From Hawksworthiomyces lignivorus (Eukaryota; Ascomycota; Sordariomycetes; Ophiostomatales; Ophiostomataceae), in NCBI GenBank assembly GCA_002917075.1, contig NTMA01000089.1:108861-172860 (forward strand): 64,000 nt of DNA, read 5' to 3'. The position numbers were made by a program, and so were the translations under genes. The notes under the pieces were generated by a model. The model was not told the origin of the DNA and made no database searches. It saw nothing but the letters and a program-made list of their open reading frames with translations. Shown in pieces: positions 10,827 through 23,123 of the stretch. How positions within the stretch are numbered: position 1 is the first letter of the stretch; each line of letters begins with the position of its first letter.

Positions 10827-11332
10827 AACAAATATGATCAGAAATCTTAGGGTGTGCGTTAATGCATCAAGCTCTTTCAAGACAATTGGCTTCAGTTCAT
10901 AAAGAGTTCTGGGTTACTTACAAGAGCCATGCAATTGACGGCAGCCAAGCTGGGCGACTGTACGATAGAGTCCGCCGTCCGCCGATAACCGTCGAACTCC
11001 GTAGATAAAGTGCGATTTGAGATTCACTACTAGGTCCAATCACAAGCTTCCAACCCACCTATTTAGTCAGTCAATCTTAGCTTCAGATCTCACTCTACCA
11101 AAGGCATGCTAATAGATTTATGTCATTGGCCTCGCGGATCTATAGCAACAGCAGCCTAACGAGTTCAGAACTTAGCGTACTCGGCAAATCGAAGCGAAGT
11201 AACAATCTTTTGGTTGTAGAGACGACACGAAAAGAAGTACCGGTCATTTTATTAGGAATGCAATATTCCTGTCTCAGCTTAGGAGAACTACGTAATATTC
11301 TACTATGGCTTAATACTTGAGCTTTCTCTGTG
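10827..11332. other. promoter region of the Zn2Cys6 regulator gene
   Basis: About 500 bp between the regulator start (10826) and the stop of the oxygenase gene (11333), both on the minus strand. It holds no gene. It should contain the regulator promoter and the oxygenase 3' UTR. Confidence 0.45.
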
Positions 11333-12583
11333 CTACTGTTTCAGTCTGACTTGAGAGCAGGGCCTTTGTACGATCTCGCAAATCGGGAGAGACACCACTG
11401 CACACCTTGCGTTAGCCGAGAACGTAAAAGGAACATCTAATAAGGGCTGACTTGCATTTCCACAGTTGATCGGTTCGTACTTAGGTGGGTTGCTCTCGTC
11501 GGTGCAGCTGGGGAGTACGGAGCATGTTTCATTGAAGTTGAATCCGAAGAAAAAGGGCATCGAATATCGGTCTTCAGTAGCATAGTTGAATACGCGATGA
11601 ACAGTCGACTGGAATCGGTCGTTCGAGAGACGCATCAAGAAGTCGCCAATATTGACCACAAAAGTGTCTGGAATCGGCGGAACTTTCAACCACTGGCCTT
11701 CACTGTTTAGAACCTGGAGCCCCCCGATGTTATCTTGCCAAAGCAGAGTAAAACACTGCAAATCAGTGTGTGCTCCCAATCCAACGTCGATTACCGAACC
11801 TTTGTTGGATGTGTTTTTCGGGTAGTGGTTGAGAACACCATCGCTAAAGTAATTAATTGCATGTTAAATTTAGACCGTGTCAACAAAATGGAACCCCTGA
11901 AGGAGAGACACGTACCTCCCTGGATATGTGATAACATTGTCAAAATAGGTCTCAGGCACATCTAATGCGAGTGCAAAGATGCGAGTCAACTTCCTAGCAA
12001 GGCAAAGGCATTCCCTCCAATAATTGAGCATGCCGCTCTTAAATCCAGGCAAATTGCTTGTGCCATCCCAGACGAAATCTTCTCCTCTAATCCACGCCTT
12101 GACATCCGCTGGAACGGCATCCAGATCTTTGGGCTCTGGATCGTACTTCGGATCATACCTCCAAGAAAAGCTCTCCTTGAGGTCGAGTGACTCAGTAGGC
12201 GAAACTTGACTGGTGCGCGTCTCGGACCATCCGTTGTAGTATTTGCTGAAGTTTCGTGCGACTGCTGCTTTCTTTTCCGAAGGTTGTGCAAAGAAAATCT
12301 TCGCCTGTTCGAAAGCAGTATCGATTGTCTCTTTTGAAACGCCGTGGTTTTTGATGTAAAAGAATCCACTGTTCTCTGCGGCAGCTCCTATGACACTAGC
12401 AAGAGCACGCCGTTCTTCGACAGTTCCGTCGATGTGTGAAATGTCAATTAAAGGGATTTCAGAGGGATCACAGTCTCTCGGTTCTGTCTTCAGCACATCT
12501 CGATAGGTATTGCCGTGGCCGCTAAGCAGCTCTAGCTTGTACGTCTGAGCCGATGAAACCGGCGCCGTAACCGTCGTCGTCAT
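11333..12583 (-). CDS. 2-oxoglutarate/Fe(II)-dependent oxygenase (isopenicillin N synthase-like)
   Basis: Two exons, 11916-12583 and 11333-11843 (intron 11844-11915, GTACGT to TTTAG), give 392 residues. The N-terminal DIOX_N region shows IPLIDISHIDG and NSGFFYIKNHGVSKETID. The catalytic C-terminal domain carries the iron triad His248-x-Asp250 (GLGAHTDLQCFTLLWQD) and His305 (RFQSTVHRVFN). Arg315 in DRYSMPFFFGFN is the expected 2-oxoglutarate ligand. All essential residues are present, so the enzyme is likely active and cytosolic. The family hydroxylates or desaturates small molecules, and the substrate cannot be told from sequence. It shares a 960-bp divergent promoter with the NCS1 permease, which suggests co-regulation and that the permease might import its substrate (inference). 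Confidence 0.9.
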
Positions 12584-13543
12584 CTTGAGCGCTTTGATTT
12601 ATCTCTCGTTAACTTGTCTTGCTTTGTCTTGCTTTTTCTTTTTTTTGTCCTGTTTGAATAATAGGAAAACTCTCTGATATCTTAGTCGCTGCGAAGTCTA
12701 ATATACAGATCAAACACCTAGATGTAGAGGCACGAATCTTGGATGTTGTTGATACTGCAGGTTGGTTTCACCTTCTAATGTCTTTCAACGGGCTCCGTCG
12801 AATGCCGGCTGTGTTCTACGCTGCCCGCCGGGCACCGACTGTCCATTGATAAACTTTCTTGATGCATGCTGCATTATGCTCTAGTAAATCAAGGGAGCAT
12901 TCAAATTCCATCCTAAGCCGCTCTAGTTCAAGTTTTACAAGAAGAGATAAGAAACTCGGGAAATTCATTGGTAAACATAAATTACGATGCGGGATTGAAT
13001 GAGATCGACGGGGAACCGTGGGGTGGACGAGATGAATGGTCCCGGATATCCACCGGAGACCGACGGGAACCGCGGCGGGGGAAGAATACATCCCCCAACA
13101 TTGGGACACGATGTAAACAATTCATAGATAAGTACATGTAGGGAACTATTTTATCTCACTAGCGCCTATCGCCTCTTTTCGTATGCAGTTCTCACACGAA
13201 GAAGAGAGGGGATTCTTTGAAATCACTTACAATTGACGGGATGCTGGTTGGAACAAGAGGACATGGATTGCTCCCTACCATGTTCCGGCCAAGATAGTGG
13301 CTGCGATAACGCCCAAGTATTTTTTTTTTTTTTCTTTTCTTATCTTGTAGCGTCTAGACTTTACTTTCTTCAAACCAACACTGCTACAATGATTTATACA
13401 TAAAGGGCATACTCGCGAGTTTCTCACTCTCTGACAAACTTTGCAATGCCCGCTTTTTCGTGTGAGCGTCTTGAAATATAGCAATACGCGGCCCGAGAGC
13501 CACAGCTGTCTCGCTTAATCCAGTTCTTCTCATTCTTGCGCCA
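12584..13543. promoter_or_regulatory. divergent promoter between oxygenase and NCS1 permease
   Basis: About 960 bp with no supported gene. The start codons of the two flanking genes face away from each other. A pyrimidine tract on the plus strand near 13320-13340 lies upstream of the permease. The oxygenase side begins with a T/C-rich segment (about 12610-12650). Confidence 0.5.
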
Positions 13544-15256
13544 ATGGCTATTTTTAGTCGGTCTCTGGTCGTTGCCGGCGCGAAAGACGCCCACGGCAAG
13601 GATGCATTTCTCGACAATGATGACATTCGCCCTCTTAAGCTTGCGGACCGCACGTGGACTCAGCTAACGTATTTTACTTTCTGGTTCTCTGCGAATGCCA
13701 CCGTTTCTACGTGGTACACTTCGTCGACTGCACAGGCCCTAGGCCTGAGCATGTGGGAGTCTCTCGCATGCTCGTTTGGAGGGCATATTTTGATTTCGTT
13801 TATCATTGTGCTGAACGGACGTGCTGGGGCAACCTACCACATTGGTTATCCTGTCCTCTGTCGCTCGTCATTCGGCGTTTTTGGCGCAGCGTGGCCCGTG
13901 TTCAACCGGGCCGTGATGGCAATTGTTTGGAATGGCGTCAATTCTGTGCAGGGTGGACAGTGCGTATATGTCATGCTGCACGCCATCTTCCCCAGCATCG
14001 CTCGCATTCGGAACACAATGGGCTCGGGATCCTCTCTGGACACTGCCAACATGATCGGCTTTGTCGTCTTTTGGCTTGTCACTTGTATGTTTCTGGTCAT
14101 CCCTGTGCCAAAGATGCGCGGCCTCGTTTACGCAAAGCTCATCGTGTTCATCGTCTCCGCTATCATCATGCTAGCCTGGACCATCACCAGAGCCGGCGGC
14201 CTTGGACCTATTGTGAGACAAGGAGGAACAGTAACAGGATCTGCCAAGTCCTGGCTTGTTGTGCGGTTTATCATGCTGGCTGCTGCAAACGACGCTACTT
14301 ATGCGAGCAATGCAGCTGACTACCAGCGCTACGCATCCCGCAAGGGGGATGTGTTATTAGGAAATCTGGTCGGCTTTTCCGTGTCTGGCTTAATCATCGC
14401 TCTCATAGGGAACCTCGTATGCGCGTCGAGCCAGCTCATATTCGGCAAGATTGTCTGGAATCCGCTAACCCTGCTGGACAACATCCTGACCGAAGACTAC
14501 TCCTCCGGAAACCGGGCTGTTTGCTTCATTGTCGCTGCTTGCTTTGCCTTTTCAGCTGTTTTCAGCTGCATCTTTGAGAACTCGCTGCCGGCTGGAAATG
14601 ACATCGCCGCATTGTTCCCAAAATATATCACGGTCAAGAGAGGGTTTTTCATCTGTGCTGTTCTCTCAGTAGCAATCAACCCGTGGTACTTGATGGTAAG
14701 CAGGCTTTCCTAATTGTGCTGGGGAACCGCCGCTAACGAAGATTGCCAACAACAGGGTTCTGCGTCGATATTCGTTTCCTTCCTATCATCTTACCAAATC
14801 TTCTTATCTGCCATCACTGGAATTCTGCTTGCGCAGTATTTCATCATCTCTCGTGGCTATATCCGGATTCCTGACTGTTTCACGTCGTCACCAGCAGCCG
14901 CATATTACTACTTCCATGGATGGAATATTCGCGCCTATATTGCCTACGTTGTGGGCATTGCGCCCAATTTCTATGGCTTTCTCAATAACATGGGCGTCTT
15001 TGCACCTCTGGGCATTACAAGATTCTATTATTTCGCTTATTGGGTTGGGTTGGCTCTGTCCGGATTTACATTCTGGGTTCTGTGTATTTTCTGGCCGCCA
15101 GCAGCCGTGGAACACGGCTGGCAAGAACCTAAAGATTACGTGCGCCCCGAAGAAGAAGAAGAAGACGTTATAACGGGGATGGCAGAAAGCGACACCGCAG
15201 ATGAAATTTCTAGAGAAGAGATTGCGATTCAAGGAAAAGGTGTCATAGATTTATAA
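13544..15256 (+). CDS. NCS1-family nucleobase/allantoin-type permease
   Basis: Two exons, 13544-14695 and 14756-15256 (intron GTAAGC..CTAAC..CAG), give 550 residues. The N-terminus has NDDIRPLKLADRTW, the conserved entry segment of fungal Fur-type NCS1 carriers. TM1 follows with FTFWFSANATVSTWYTSSTA, then GHILISFIIVLNGRAGATYHIGYPV, SSFGVFGAAWPV and NAADYQRYASRKGD. The family imports uracil, allantoin, uric acid, cytosine or related heterocycles with H+ at the plasma membrane. About 12 hydrophobic segments are visible and the C-terminal tail is acidic (EEEEED). The exact substrate is unknown. The start leaves a rather short N-terminal tail, but no upstream exon was found. Confidence 0.9.
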
Positions 15257-15502
15257 GTGTTACTGTCATATCAGTTAAGCAAGAAGATTTCTTCTTCTAC
15301 TTCTCCTGAAAGAAAATACAGCTACACTCAGAAGAAACGTCATGTCACGTCTTTATCTAATGGATATCAAATTGAATAATAAATATTAAATTCATTAATT
15401 CATTAGCATCTTCAGTAGAAGTAGAGTATTAGCGGCCCAGATTGACCTGCTTATTTGCGGCTTCTGCTCGACTTTTTGTTTCTTCGAGTCGTTGCTAGCA
15501 TT

Positions 15503-17552
15503 TTACTGCTTGGGAGGAAGGCCGTTGTAGTCGACACCAGCTGTAGCCGTGTAGTTGGCCAGGCAGGCGAAGTCCCAATCGATCTCGGCAATGCGGCTCT
15601 GGAGGACGCCCACGACTGTGTCGAACGAGCACAGGCCGTTGGGGTCCGAAGCGCAGCCGGCGTACGAGCCGCCCTGCTCGGGGGAGATGGGGACGACAGC
15701 GTCGTTCCTAGGATCAAGGGTTAGCTTCCTATGCAAAATCTCTGGCGGAAGAAGACGGCTGAAAAAGGAGAAAAACTGGCTACGTACACAAGGAAGCGAA
15801 TCTGCTTGGTCGGCTGGTAGGCAGGGCACTCAAGGACCTGCACGGTGAAGTGAGTGGCAAAGGGAACGATCTTGCTCGCGACGAAGTTGTTGAGTCTCTC
15901 GTTCTCCTTGAGATTCAGGGCGGGGCCGTTGAACAGGGCAGTCAAGTTGAAGGCCGTCAGGGTGTCCAGGACGACGACCTCGTGGGTGGCGTCGGCGTAG
16001 ATGGCCTGGTTGAGAGGGAAGTGGGTGCTGTCACTGTCGTAGGTCTCGTTCAGCGAAGACGAGGCCGACGGATACTTGCCGGTAAAGCGAGCGACGAACT
16101 CCTGCAGGTAGCCCAGACCCTGGGCAGCGGCCACAGGAGAGCCGGGGCCATTGTTGTAGTAGAAGGACTTTTTACGGAAATAGGTTAGTCTAATCCACTT
16201 TTTTTTCTTTTATAATAAAGCTTGGCCAAAAAAAAAAAAAAATAATAATAATACAGATGCGCAATACGTACCAGATCATAGTAGTACTCGTAGTTCAGGA
16301 AGTCCTCCTCGCTAAATAGCTCGCAGAACTTGGAGTAGCCGAGCGCGTTGGTCTCGTACGAGCAGAGCTGCAGCAGGGCAATGACGTCGGTCGAAGTGAA
16401 CTTGATGCCGGAAGCCTATCCATGCCACTTGTTAGTTACTCTAGCGTGCCTCGCAAACTCTAATTACGGGTGTTTGCGGGGAATGTTGCGTGTTGGGGAG
16501 GACGAACCAGGGCGTTCAGGCGGTCGATGGTGGCGTTGAAGGCAATGTTGGCAAACGCGGTCGACACAGTGTTGCCGATCTCGCCGCGGCTGGCGACGTT
16601 GGAGTTGGTGCAGACCTCGTAGGGGGCGCCCGAGTTGTTGACGCCGGGGTTCTCGACGAGGATCTCAATGTTGACCTGGTCCAGGTACTCGGGCACGCCG
16701 AAGAAGCCGGCGGCGAAGTTGTTGGCGGTCTTGACCATGCGGTCCTGGGACTCGGTGCGGAAGACGGGAATGGTGCCGGTCTCGGTGAAGTTGCTCAGCA
16801 GCTTGCCGTACAGCTGGCGGTACTGGATGCCGAGCTGGAAGTTCTGGCTGCGGCCAAAGGGCGTCAGCAGCTCAGCGCCGAGCTCGTAGGTCCAGTCGGA
16901 CAGGAACTCGAGATCGCCGGAGAAGACGACCGTGCCGTTCTTGACGGCCTCGGCGACCTTGGCGGCAAACTGCGACGGGGCCGCACCCGACGTGGGGTAC
17001 CGCGCGCCGTGGCGATAAAGCAGGTGCACCTGGGTGATGTCGCAGCCCGCCGGTAGGAGGGGGCTGGCATCGTCCAGCCCGTAGTCGGCCGAGTTCAGCG
17101 AGTACCACGGCGACAGGTTGCCCCAGTACTTGGTCAGGTCAAAGGTCGACTTCTTGCCGTCGCCCAGCGGCACGGGGGCGACCAGCGGGAAGTTGCCCGC
17201 GGCGCCCTCGTTGTATGGGTACGCAGCCGCCGTCTCAATGGCAGCCGGCTCAGCACCGGTCGGGGTAGGACCGGGAAAGCCGATCACGTTCTCATGGGGA
17301 AAGAGCGCGGTGTTGACAGAAGCTGGAGCAGGGCAAAGAAAGTTAGATCGCCAAAAGGGTCGCCAGCGGCACAGCTGTCGTGTGGCGGGGAGGGGAAAGT
17401 GCGGCAGGGTTCATTCACTTACTGCTCTTCGGAGGGAAGACATCCGCCTTGGTAGAGCCAGCAACAGCCTCTGCGGTGACGGCGGGAGCGGCCTGGACAG
17501 CTGGGGCGGCCAGCAGGGCGGCGCCGAAGGCAAGCTTCTTGACGTACATCAT
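15503..17552 (-). CDS. secreted histidine acid phosphatase (phytase-like)
   Basis: Five exons, 17423-17552, 16508-17322, 16272-16415, 15788-16167 and 15503-15707, close to 557 residues. Exon 1 encodes a signal peptide (MMYVKKLAFGAALLAAPAVQA). The branch-2 histidine phosphatase motif is R147-H148-GARYP, where His148 is the phospho-acceptor. Exon 4 has the second catalytic element DATHEVVVLDTL. Conserved family segments include NGPGSPVAAAQGLGYLQEF and FPLNQAIYADATHE. Several N-glycosylation sequons and paired cysteines fit an extracellular enzyme. It should release phosphate from organic phosphomonoesters outside the cell; phytate activity is possible but not shown. The donor of intron 2 (GTTCGT) and the acceptor AAAAAG of intron 3 are weak, but the joined protein matches the family length. 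It is convergent with the NCS1 gene 246 bp away. Confidence 0.92.
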
Positions 17553-20500
17553 TGTGGCTGTCGTAGAGCTCAATGTTTGGGGTTGAGTTGCAGAGGATGC
17601 ATGCCGGTCGCAAACAGGCAGGCGGGAGCTGGTCTTATAGTCCTCGTGCTATAGCGGGGCCCATAGCTGCGAGGTTCCGAAGCTGCATCTGGAGCTCGCA
17701 TCGTGGAGGGACACTCTGTTGGCTCATCACGGTCCATTGGCCAATCTTATGCTTCACTGAACGCATGTGCCTCGTCGATCACTGCCTTTTGTGCTGAGCA
17801 GGTTCTTTGTGTGACTGTGGAGCAGGTACCCTCTCCCAGCTAACAGAGAGGGATGCGCCGTTCCGTGACGTAGAGACACCCAACAAGGCACCTATGCGAT
17901 TCTGCCTATACGGCTATACGCACATGAAATTTGTTGGATGGACAGGACATTCAAGTATCTGCAGGGCACTAAATCGCCTAGAAGGATTCCAAGCGTGAGA
18001 CCAGCCTCTTTAGCTGCCTCTTCTGGAAAGCAAAAGTGAGCTCTTACAAGCTCAAGCGACGAGCCCTACTACTGGTCTGTGCATGCTGCCGTCCTCCACG
18101 TGCATGCAGAACGCGTAAGCCGCTGGCTCGGAAATCCGGCTCTCAGAGCCCTGCACAAAGCCACAGGCATGCCCCTAAGGACCCAGTCAGCGCACTTTAG
18201 CGTCGGTGTTTAAATGCGGTAATTGTTTTGTGTGCAGTAGACTAGACTGCCTTACGGCTTAAGCTTATCAGATGTTCTATTCCCGCCACCATTATCAGAT
18301 TCCCGGCAGGTATTTCCATGTAGCCTCACAGAGTCTCCGGGCACTCCGGTTCCGGCGTGGACCAGCAGGTACTTTCTATCCAACTGCCTACGCCTGCTTC
18401 TCAAGCGGTTGGATGGATGCCCGCTGCTCGATCCTGCTTACAGACTACCCAGAAGAGCCAGACAAAAAAGCTACAAGAGCTTCGGTACGGAAACATGAAC
18501 GCACGCAGGCGAGCCAGGCACTCGTATTTGCTGGAAACTGCTGCAACTGGCCACCAACTTCCAGAGTGGGACCATTCGTCATACAACACCCGCCGCCCTG
18601 CTCTATGATTTCTCCATAGCGACATCAATAGCGCAGAGTTCTCACCGCGCTGGGAACCCTGTCGAGCCTGCGAACTTTTTACCAAATGACGACATATTGC
18701 TCGGTCAGACTAATTGGCAAAACACATGGCCACACGCGACAGAGAATAGGCTGATTACATAGTTGTACGAAGTATACGAAGTGAAGAAGCTGCAGATTTT
18801 TGGGGCTTCTGTCAACCCAGGTTTTAATGAATTCTTGCTATTTGGATACAGATTAGGCGTAAACAATAGAAATGCATCGGAAGGTATCCAGAGTAAGAAT
18901 CTTTTTACGTTGCATCTCTCAATATTGCTATTCCTTTTCTAGTAGCAGAGTCTAGCTCCTCTCCGAAACCAAGTAAATCCACAGCTAGAAAGGTGTGGGG
19001 GATCCTGCAAGGTGGAGAGAGAAAAACTAGCAAAGCTTGTACTCGGTACCAGGAAAAGATGCTACAAACCAGGTTCACTAGGGCACGTGTCCATCGTAGA
19101 GGTAGACCGTCTTCGGCCAACTATGGAAGGATATTCGGATTATATGCTACTTACTATATGTCACTGTCCAGGACGCTGGGCTAATATGGCCAGCCGAGTA
19201 TACTCGTACATCCGCCTCACTTTCCTGATATCTCCGCCAAACTGGACACGAAGACCATATACCAGTCTGGTCTGTCAAACTAGGTTCTGGGATAAGCTTA
19301 GCCGGGCCAGCCTCTCAAATTATCAATGACAGCAGCCTCTGCGGTGTCTTGTCTGGAGTCAATTCCCAGGTCCCCGGTGCAGCCAAGAAATGTATATGTT
19401 GCACTGAGAGCAAATAAAGTTGATCCTATCATGATCAATAAACACCGACACTTCAATTTAAGCATTGGTAGACAATAGATGGCCTTCATGTCTATTGGTT
19501 GATGATGCAGACGATGTCGTAGTACACGTTCTAGTTAAGAACAAAGAAGAGAATGACGTGATTGTTCGTTAGATTACGGGAGAATGCGTGTGCTTCTGTT
19601 TTAAGACAACCCGTCAGCTTTAAATCCCGCCTTTGGAAAGTACTGGAAATCCGACGATACCTTTATCCGATGCATCTAGTCCACGAAGTTATTCATGTTA
19701 TTTTCTAAATTGCTATTGCAAGACTCCTCGTCGTCCAATGGCGGTACAAAGGCAGCGACCCGTCAGTCAACTTCAAGATGAGTATGACAACGCCGCAGTT
19801 CGTTCTGACACGGTTGGCGACCAGCAATCCGATCTCAAGAGATTGTTCCGGCAGTCCTGATCTACCCTAGAGAGATATCCTTCGTGAATCATACCGACAC
19901 AAACTTCATCAGAGCAAGCCAGCGAAATAAAAAAAAAAAAAAAAAAACATACAGTCTTGCGGCCAGCTAAAATACAATGTAATTAGTGGAATTTACAACC
20001 TTGAATATACTTGATCCTCAATGACCATTTAGTGCATATCCCTCATTAAATCGTGGATCAACAATGCAAGCTTTAGGAGGCGCGTGGCATACCGAAGGAT
20101 CCTCGGAGGGCGAATTGCTCTCCCTTCAAGTTGATATCGCACACAAACAACGTTTCAGCCATATTACAGTCCTGGCGCTGAAATGCTTCCACTTCAGAGA
20201 AGCAAGCTCAGGAACCCAGTGGTTACTTCAAACCGATGACGCTGGATAGCTTTCATAGCTAGACTCTTACATCATACGAGGCCTATCATACCGCGCAAAG
20301 CCCATGCGGCACGTACATTCCGCAATATATCCAACAAATAGAATGAAATATACTAAATGGCAGTGGCAAGCTCCAAAGAGATGCCTTCTGACATATGTTC
20401 TTTCCAGTGACGGGAGTATGAGGTTCTTCCGTGGGCTTTATATTAGACCGAGAAAACATCTTGCAATGAAGACGGATAGCGATGAATCGCAGTCGATTAC

Positions 20501-20847
20501 ATCTAAATTATAGGTGTGGAATAATCGAAAATAGGTTGGAATTTAGTGTTCACTGGTATTACTAAAGAGAAGGCACTCTTGAAATTTCTAGTGATTCTTT
20601 TTTCGATTACAAATCCTAGACGGTCATTACTCCGCCGCTGAGGCGGAAATACTTCATGTAGTAGTCTACTATGAAACACCTAATCATGTAAGTCCAAAGC
20701 TCTTTGACGGTCTGCACTTCTTTCTGGTTCTATTTTCCACTAACTGAAGAATCTAGTTCATTAGTTCTGTGCATTGGCAAGAGGCGACTTTGTACTCGTA
20801 ACATCTACGTCGGGAGTATAGCAAATTCCTGTGGAACGCTTCCCATC
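17553..20847. other. 3.3 kb gene-poor stretch
   Basis: No supported gene on either strand. Frames are short (at most 115 codons), overlapping and without family features. The left end is the acid phosphatase promoter. An A19 run is at 19929-19947. No terminal repeats, transposase fragments or tandem units could be recognised by eye. Confidence 0.4.
19929..19947. repeat. A19 homopolymer run
   Basis: Nineteen consecutive A residues in a noncoding stretch. Confidence 0.8.
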
Positions 20848-23123
20848 ATGTCTCATCAAGAACGAGGCCAAAAGAGGAGACTGCGAAAAGGAACCCACAG
20901 CTGCTGGCAAGTGCTTTGTACATTGTCCATGGTTCTTAATGGTAATGTGCTGACATTTTATACAGGGAGTGCAAGCGGCGCAAGAGCAGATGCATCTATG
21001 CCTCTTCTTCCGACACGGCCTGTGTCAATTGTCGCCGACGAGGCTTGACCTGTGTTGGACAAGACCAGCCTGAAGCTGCTCCTCCAGCAAAAGACGACGA
21101 CGACAGCATCCGGGAGAAAATTAGAAGAGTAGAGAAGCTGCTCTATGAGCTGACAAACAAGTTCGACATAGAGTCTCGGAGCCTTGCGAGTAATGATGAC
21201 ATAGCTCGTCGTATTGTCCCCAAAGATGGTGACGAAATTCTCGACTCTTCCGCCACTTATTCAGCTGAATCTAGCTTATTCTATCGACACAAGAACACGG
21301 AACCTTCCCAACAGAGTCGCGAAGCCATCTCTCTGTCGTTGCTCGCAGCGTTTCCCTCTTGTGAAGATACCGAGACCATGCTGCGATCAAGCGGCTGGGT
21401 GTCATTCTACATGCACAATCTGAACTTGGAGCAGAGACTTGCAACGACGAAGGATGACTATCAAAAAAAATCAATTGAGGGGCCACCAATTATGCCAAAC
21501 TCCAAAACACACCCCGTCCTTCTTGCTAGACAGATGCTATTTCTGGCCTTATTTCTCCAAAGTCCCTGGTATCACCGGCACTGTCAGTTCTCAGAGCCTC
21601 CGCGTATTATGATGGAACGATTTGTTGCTGCGGCCACCAGCCTAGTAACAGCAAACGACGAGCTACACGGGAGCTTAGAAAGCCTTGAATGTATGATGCT
21701 AGAAGTGCAGTACCACGTTCATTTCGGAAACCTACGGCGAGCATGGGTGATAAACCGAAGAGCTATGCTGCTGGCGCAGTTGATGGGAGTGCACCGCTAC
21801 CCAGACAGAGCACTAAAGTCGCTTAATCCAGAAGCCACATTTTATCCCGACTCTATGTGGGTTCGTATCGTGTACATGGATCGTTATCTCTGTCTCCTCC
21901 TGGGTCTTCCGCAAGGAACCAACAAGGTGCTGGGCGCAATGGTTCCGCCACTACAGGAACGTCTGCCACCGGCCCAGAAACTTATACGATCACTCTCAAT
22001 AATAGCATCCCAAATTTTAGACCGCAACGAGCTTGGGGCCTCATCTTATGCCCAGGACGAGGTTATTGATGCAGATCTACTCAAGTTGTACCAGAGCTTA
22101 CCTGGAGAATTCTGGCGCGCCCCTTGTTTCGAGGGTATCGTAATAGCTTCATACGAAGACGCAAAGACGACCACTCGCCTTATTGCGCAAGTCTTTCATT
22201 TTTATTTACTAATCCAGTTACATCTGCCATATATGCTCAGTTCCATTTCCAGCGACCGGCTACCACAAGCGGACAGACACGAAGACTATTCCACTCTAAC
22301 TTGCGTAAACGCCAGTCGTGAGATCCTAGACCGATTTGTCAGTTATCGAAGTTTTAACCATCTAGCTTTGTGCTTCCGACTTGTAGACTTCACCGCTTTG
22401 ACAGCAGCATTGACATTGCTGTTTGCCCACCTAGATTCTCACTTGTCACAAACCCATGGTGAGGCGCTCGCCTCAGCAAATAAAATACTGGCCCATCAGC
22501 GTTTGGGCGATCGAGGCTTACTTGAACGAGTACTAGAGAGGCTGGATTTAGTCAGCCAATACAATGACGATACGATTGGCATTGAAGGTGCTAGAGTCCT
22601 GCGAGCTCTTTTCAAGATCGAGGCAGAAGCCGCTCAGGGAAAGAACAGCCATTGGGTGGTTCCGGGAACGCGGAAAGGTAACGGCACCGTGGTCGACGAT
22701 GAGGGTCTAGACGAGCAGAATACGATATTTCAAATTTCCATTCCCTACTTTGGAACAATTTCCATATCACGAGAGGGGCGTATTACGAGGAAATTTCCAA
22801 GTGACATGTCGCAGTCCAAACAGCTTCATGCGGCCGAGCTAGGCAGCGAGTTAACAGCAACGGTGCCATTGGATTCGTTGTCTCGACCTCTGGATATCTA
22901 TGTTGGAAGCAATACTCTATCCTCAGAATTCACAGAGGGAACTGGGAAAAGCGCATCATATGATGATTCAGCCAGGGACTTCTACACTCCTGAGCAAACC
23001 ACAGAAGAGTTGAACCTGGCTATAACTGCTGGTGTCAACGACTGGGCGTTTCAAGGTGTTGATGCAGCATTTTTCCACAGTCTGATGCTTGATGAATTAC
23101 CACAGTCTGTCAAAGACCCGTGA
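20848..23123 (+). CDS. Zn(II)2Cys6 transcription factor with fungal-specific regulatory domain
   Basis: Two exons, 20848-20906 and 20966-23123, give 738 residues. The zinc cluster is CX2CX6CX9CX2CX6C with Cys 19, 22, 29, 39, 42 and 49. It is rebuilt only if the 59-nt intron starts with GC (donor GCAAGT, acceptor TACAG); this gives HSCWECKRRKSRC. A GT donor three bases later would break the frame. A coiled segment (REKIRRVEKLLYELTNKFD) follows for dimerisation. The middle homology region has typical elements such as NLRRAWVINRRAMLLAQLMG and SMWVRIVYMDRYLCLLLGLP. The C-terminal 200 residues are polar and less conserved. It lies 800 bp upstream of, and in the same direction as, a drug-type MFS exporter that could be its target (inference). 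Confidence 0.88.

Noticed and set aside
18755..18790. Resemblance to a site-specific recombination site (ACGAAGTATACGAAGT)
   Set aside because: The arms are short direct repeats, not the 13-bp inverted arms of known sites, and no recombinase gene is nearby.
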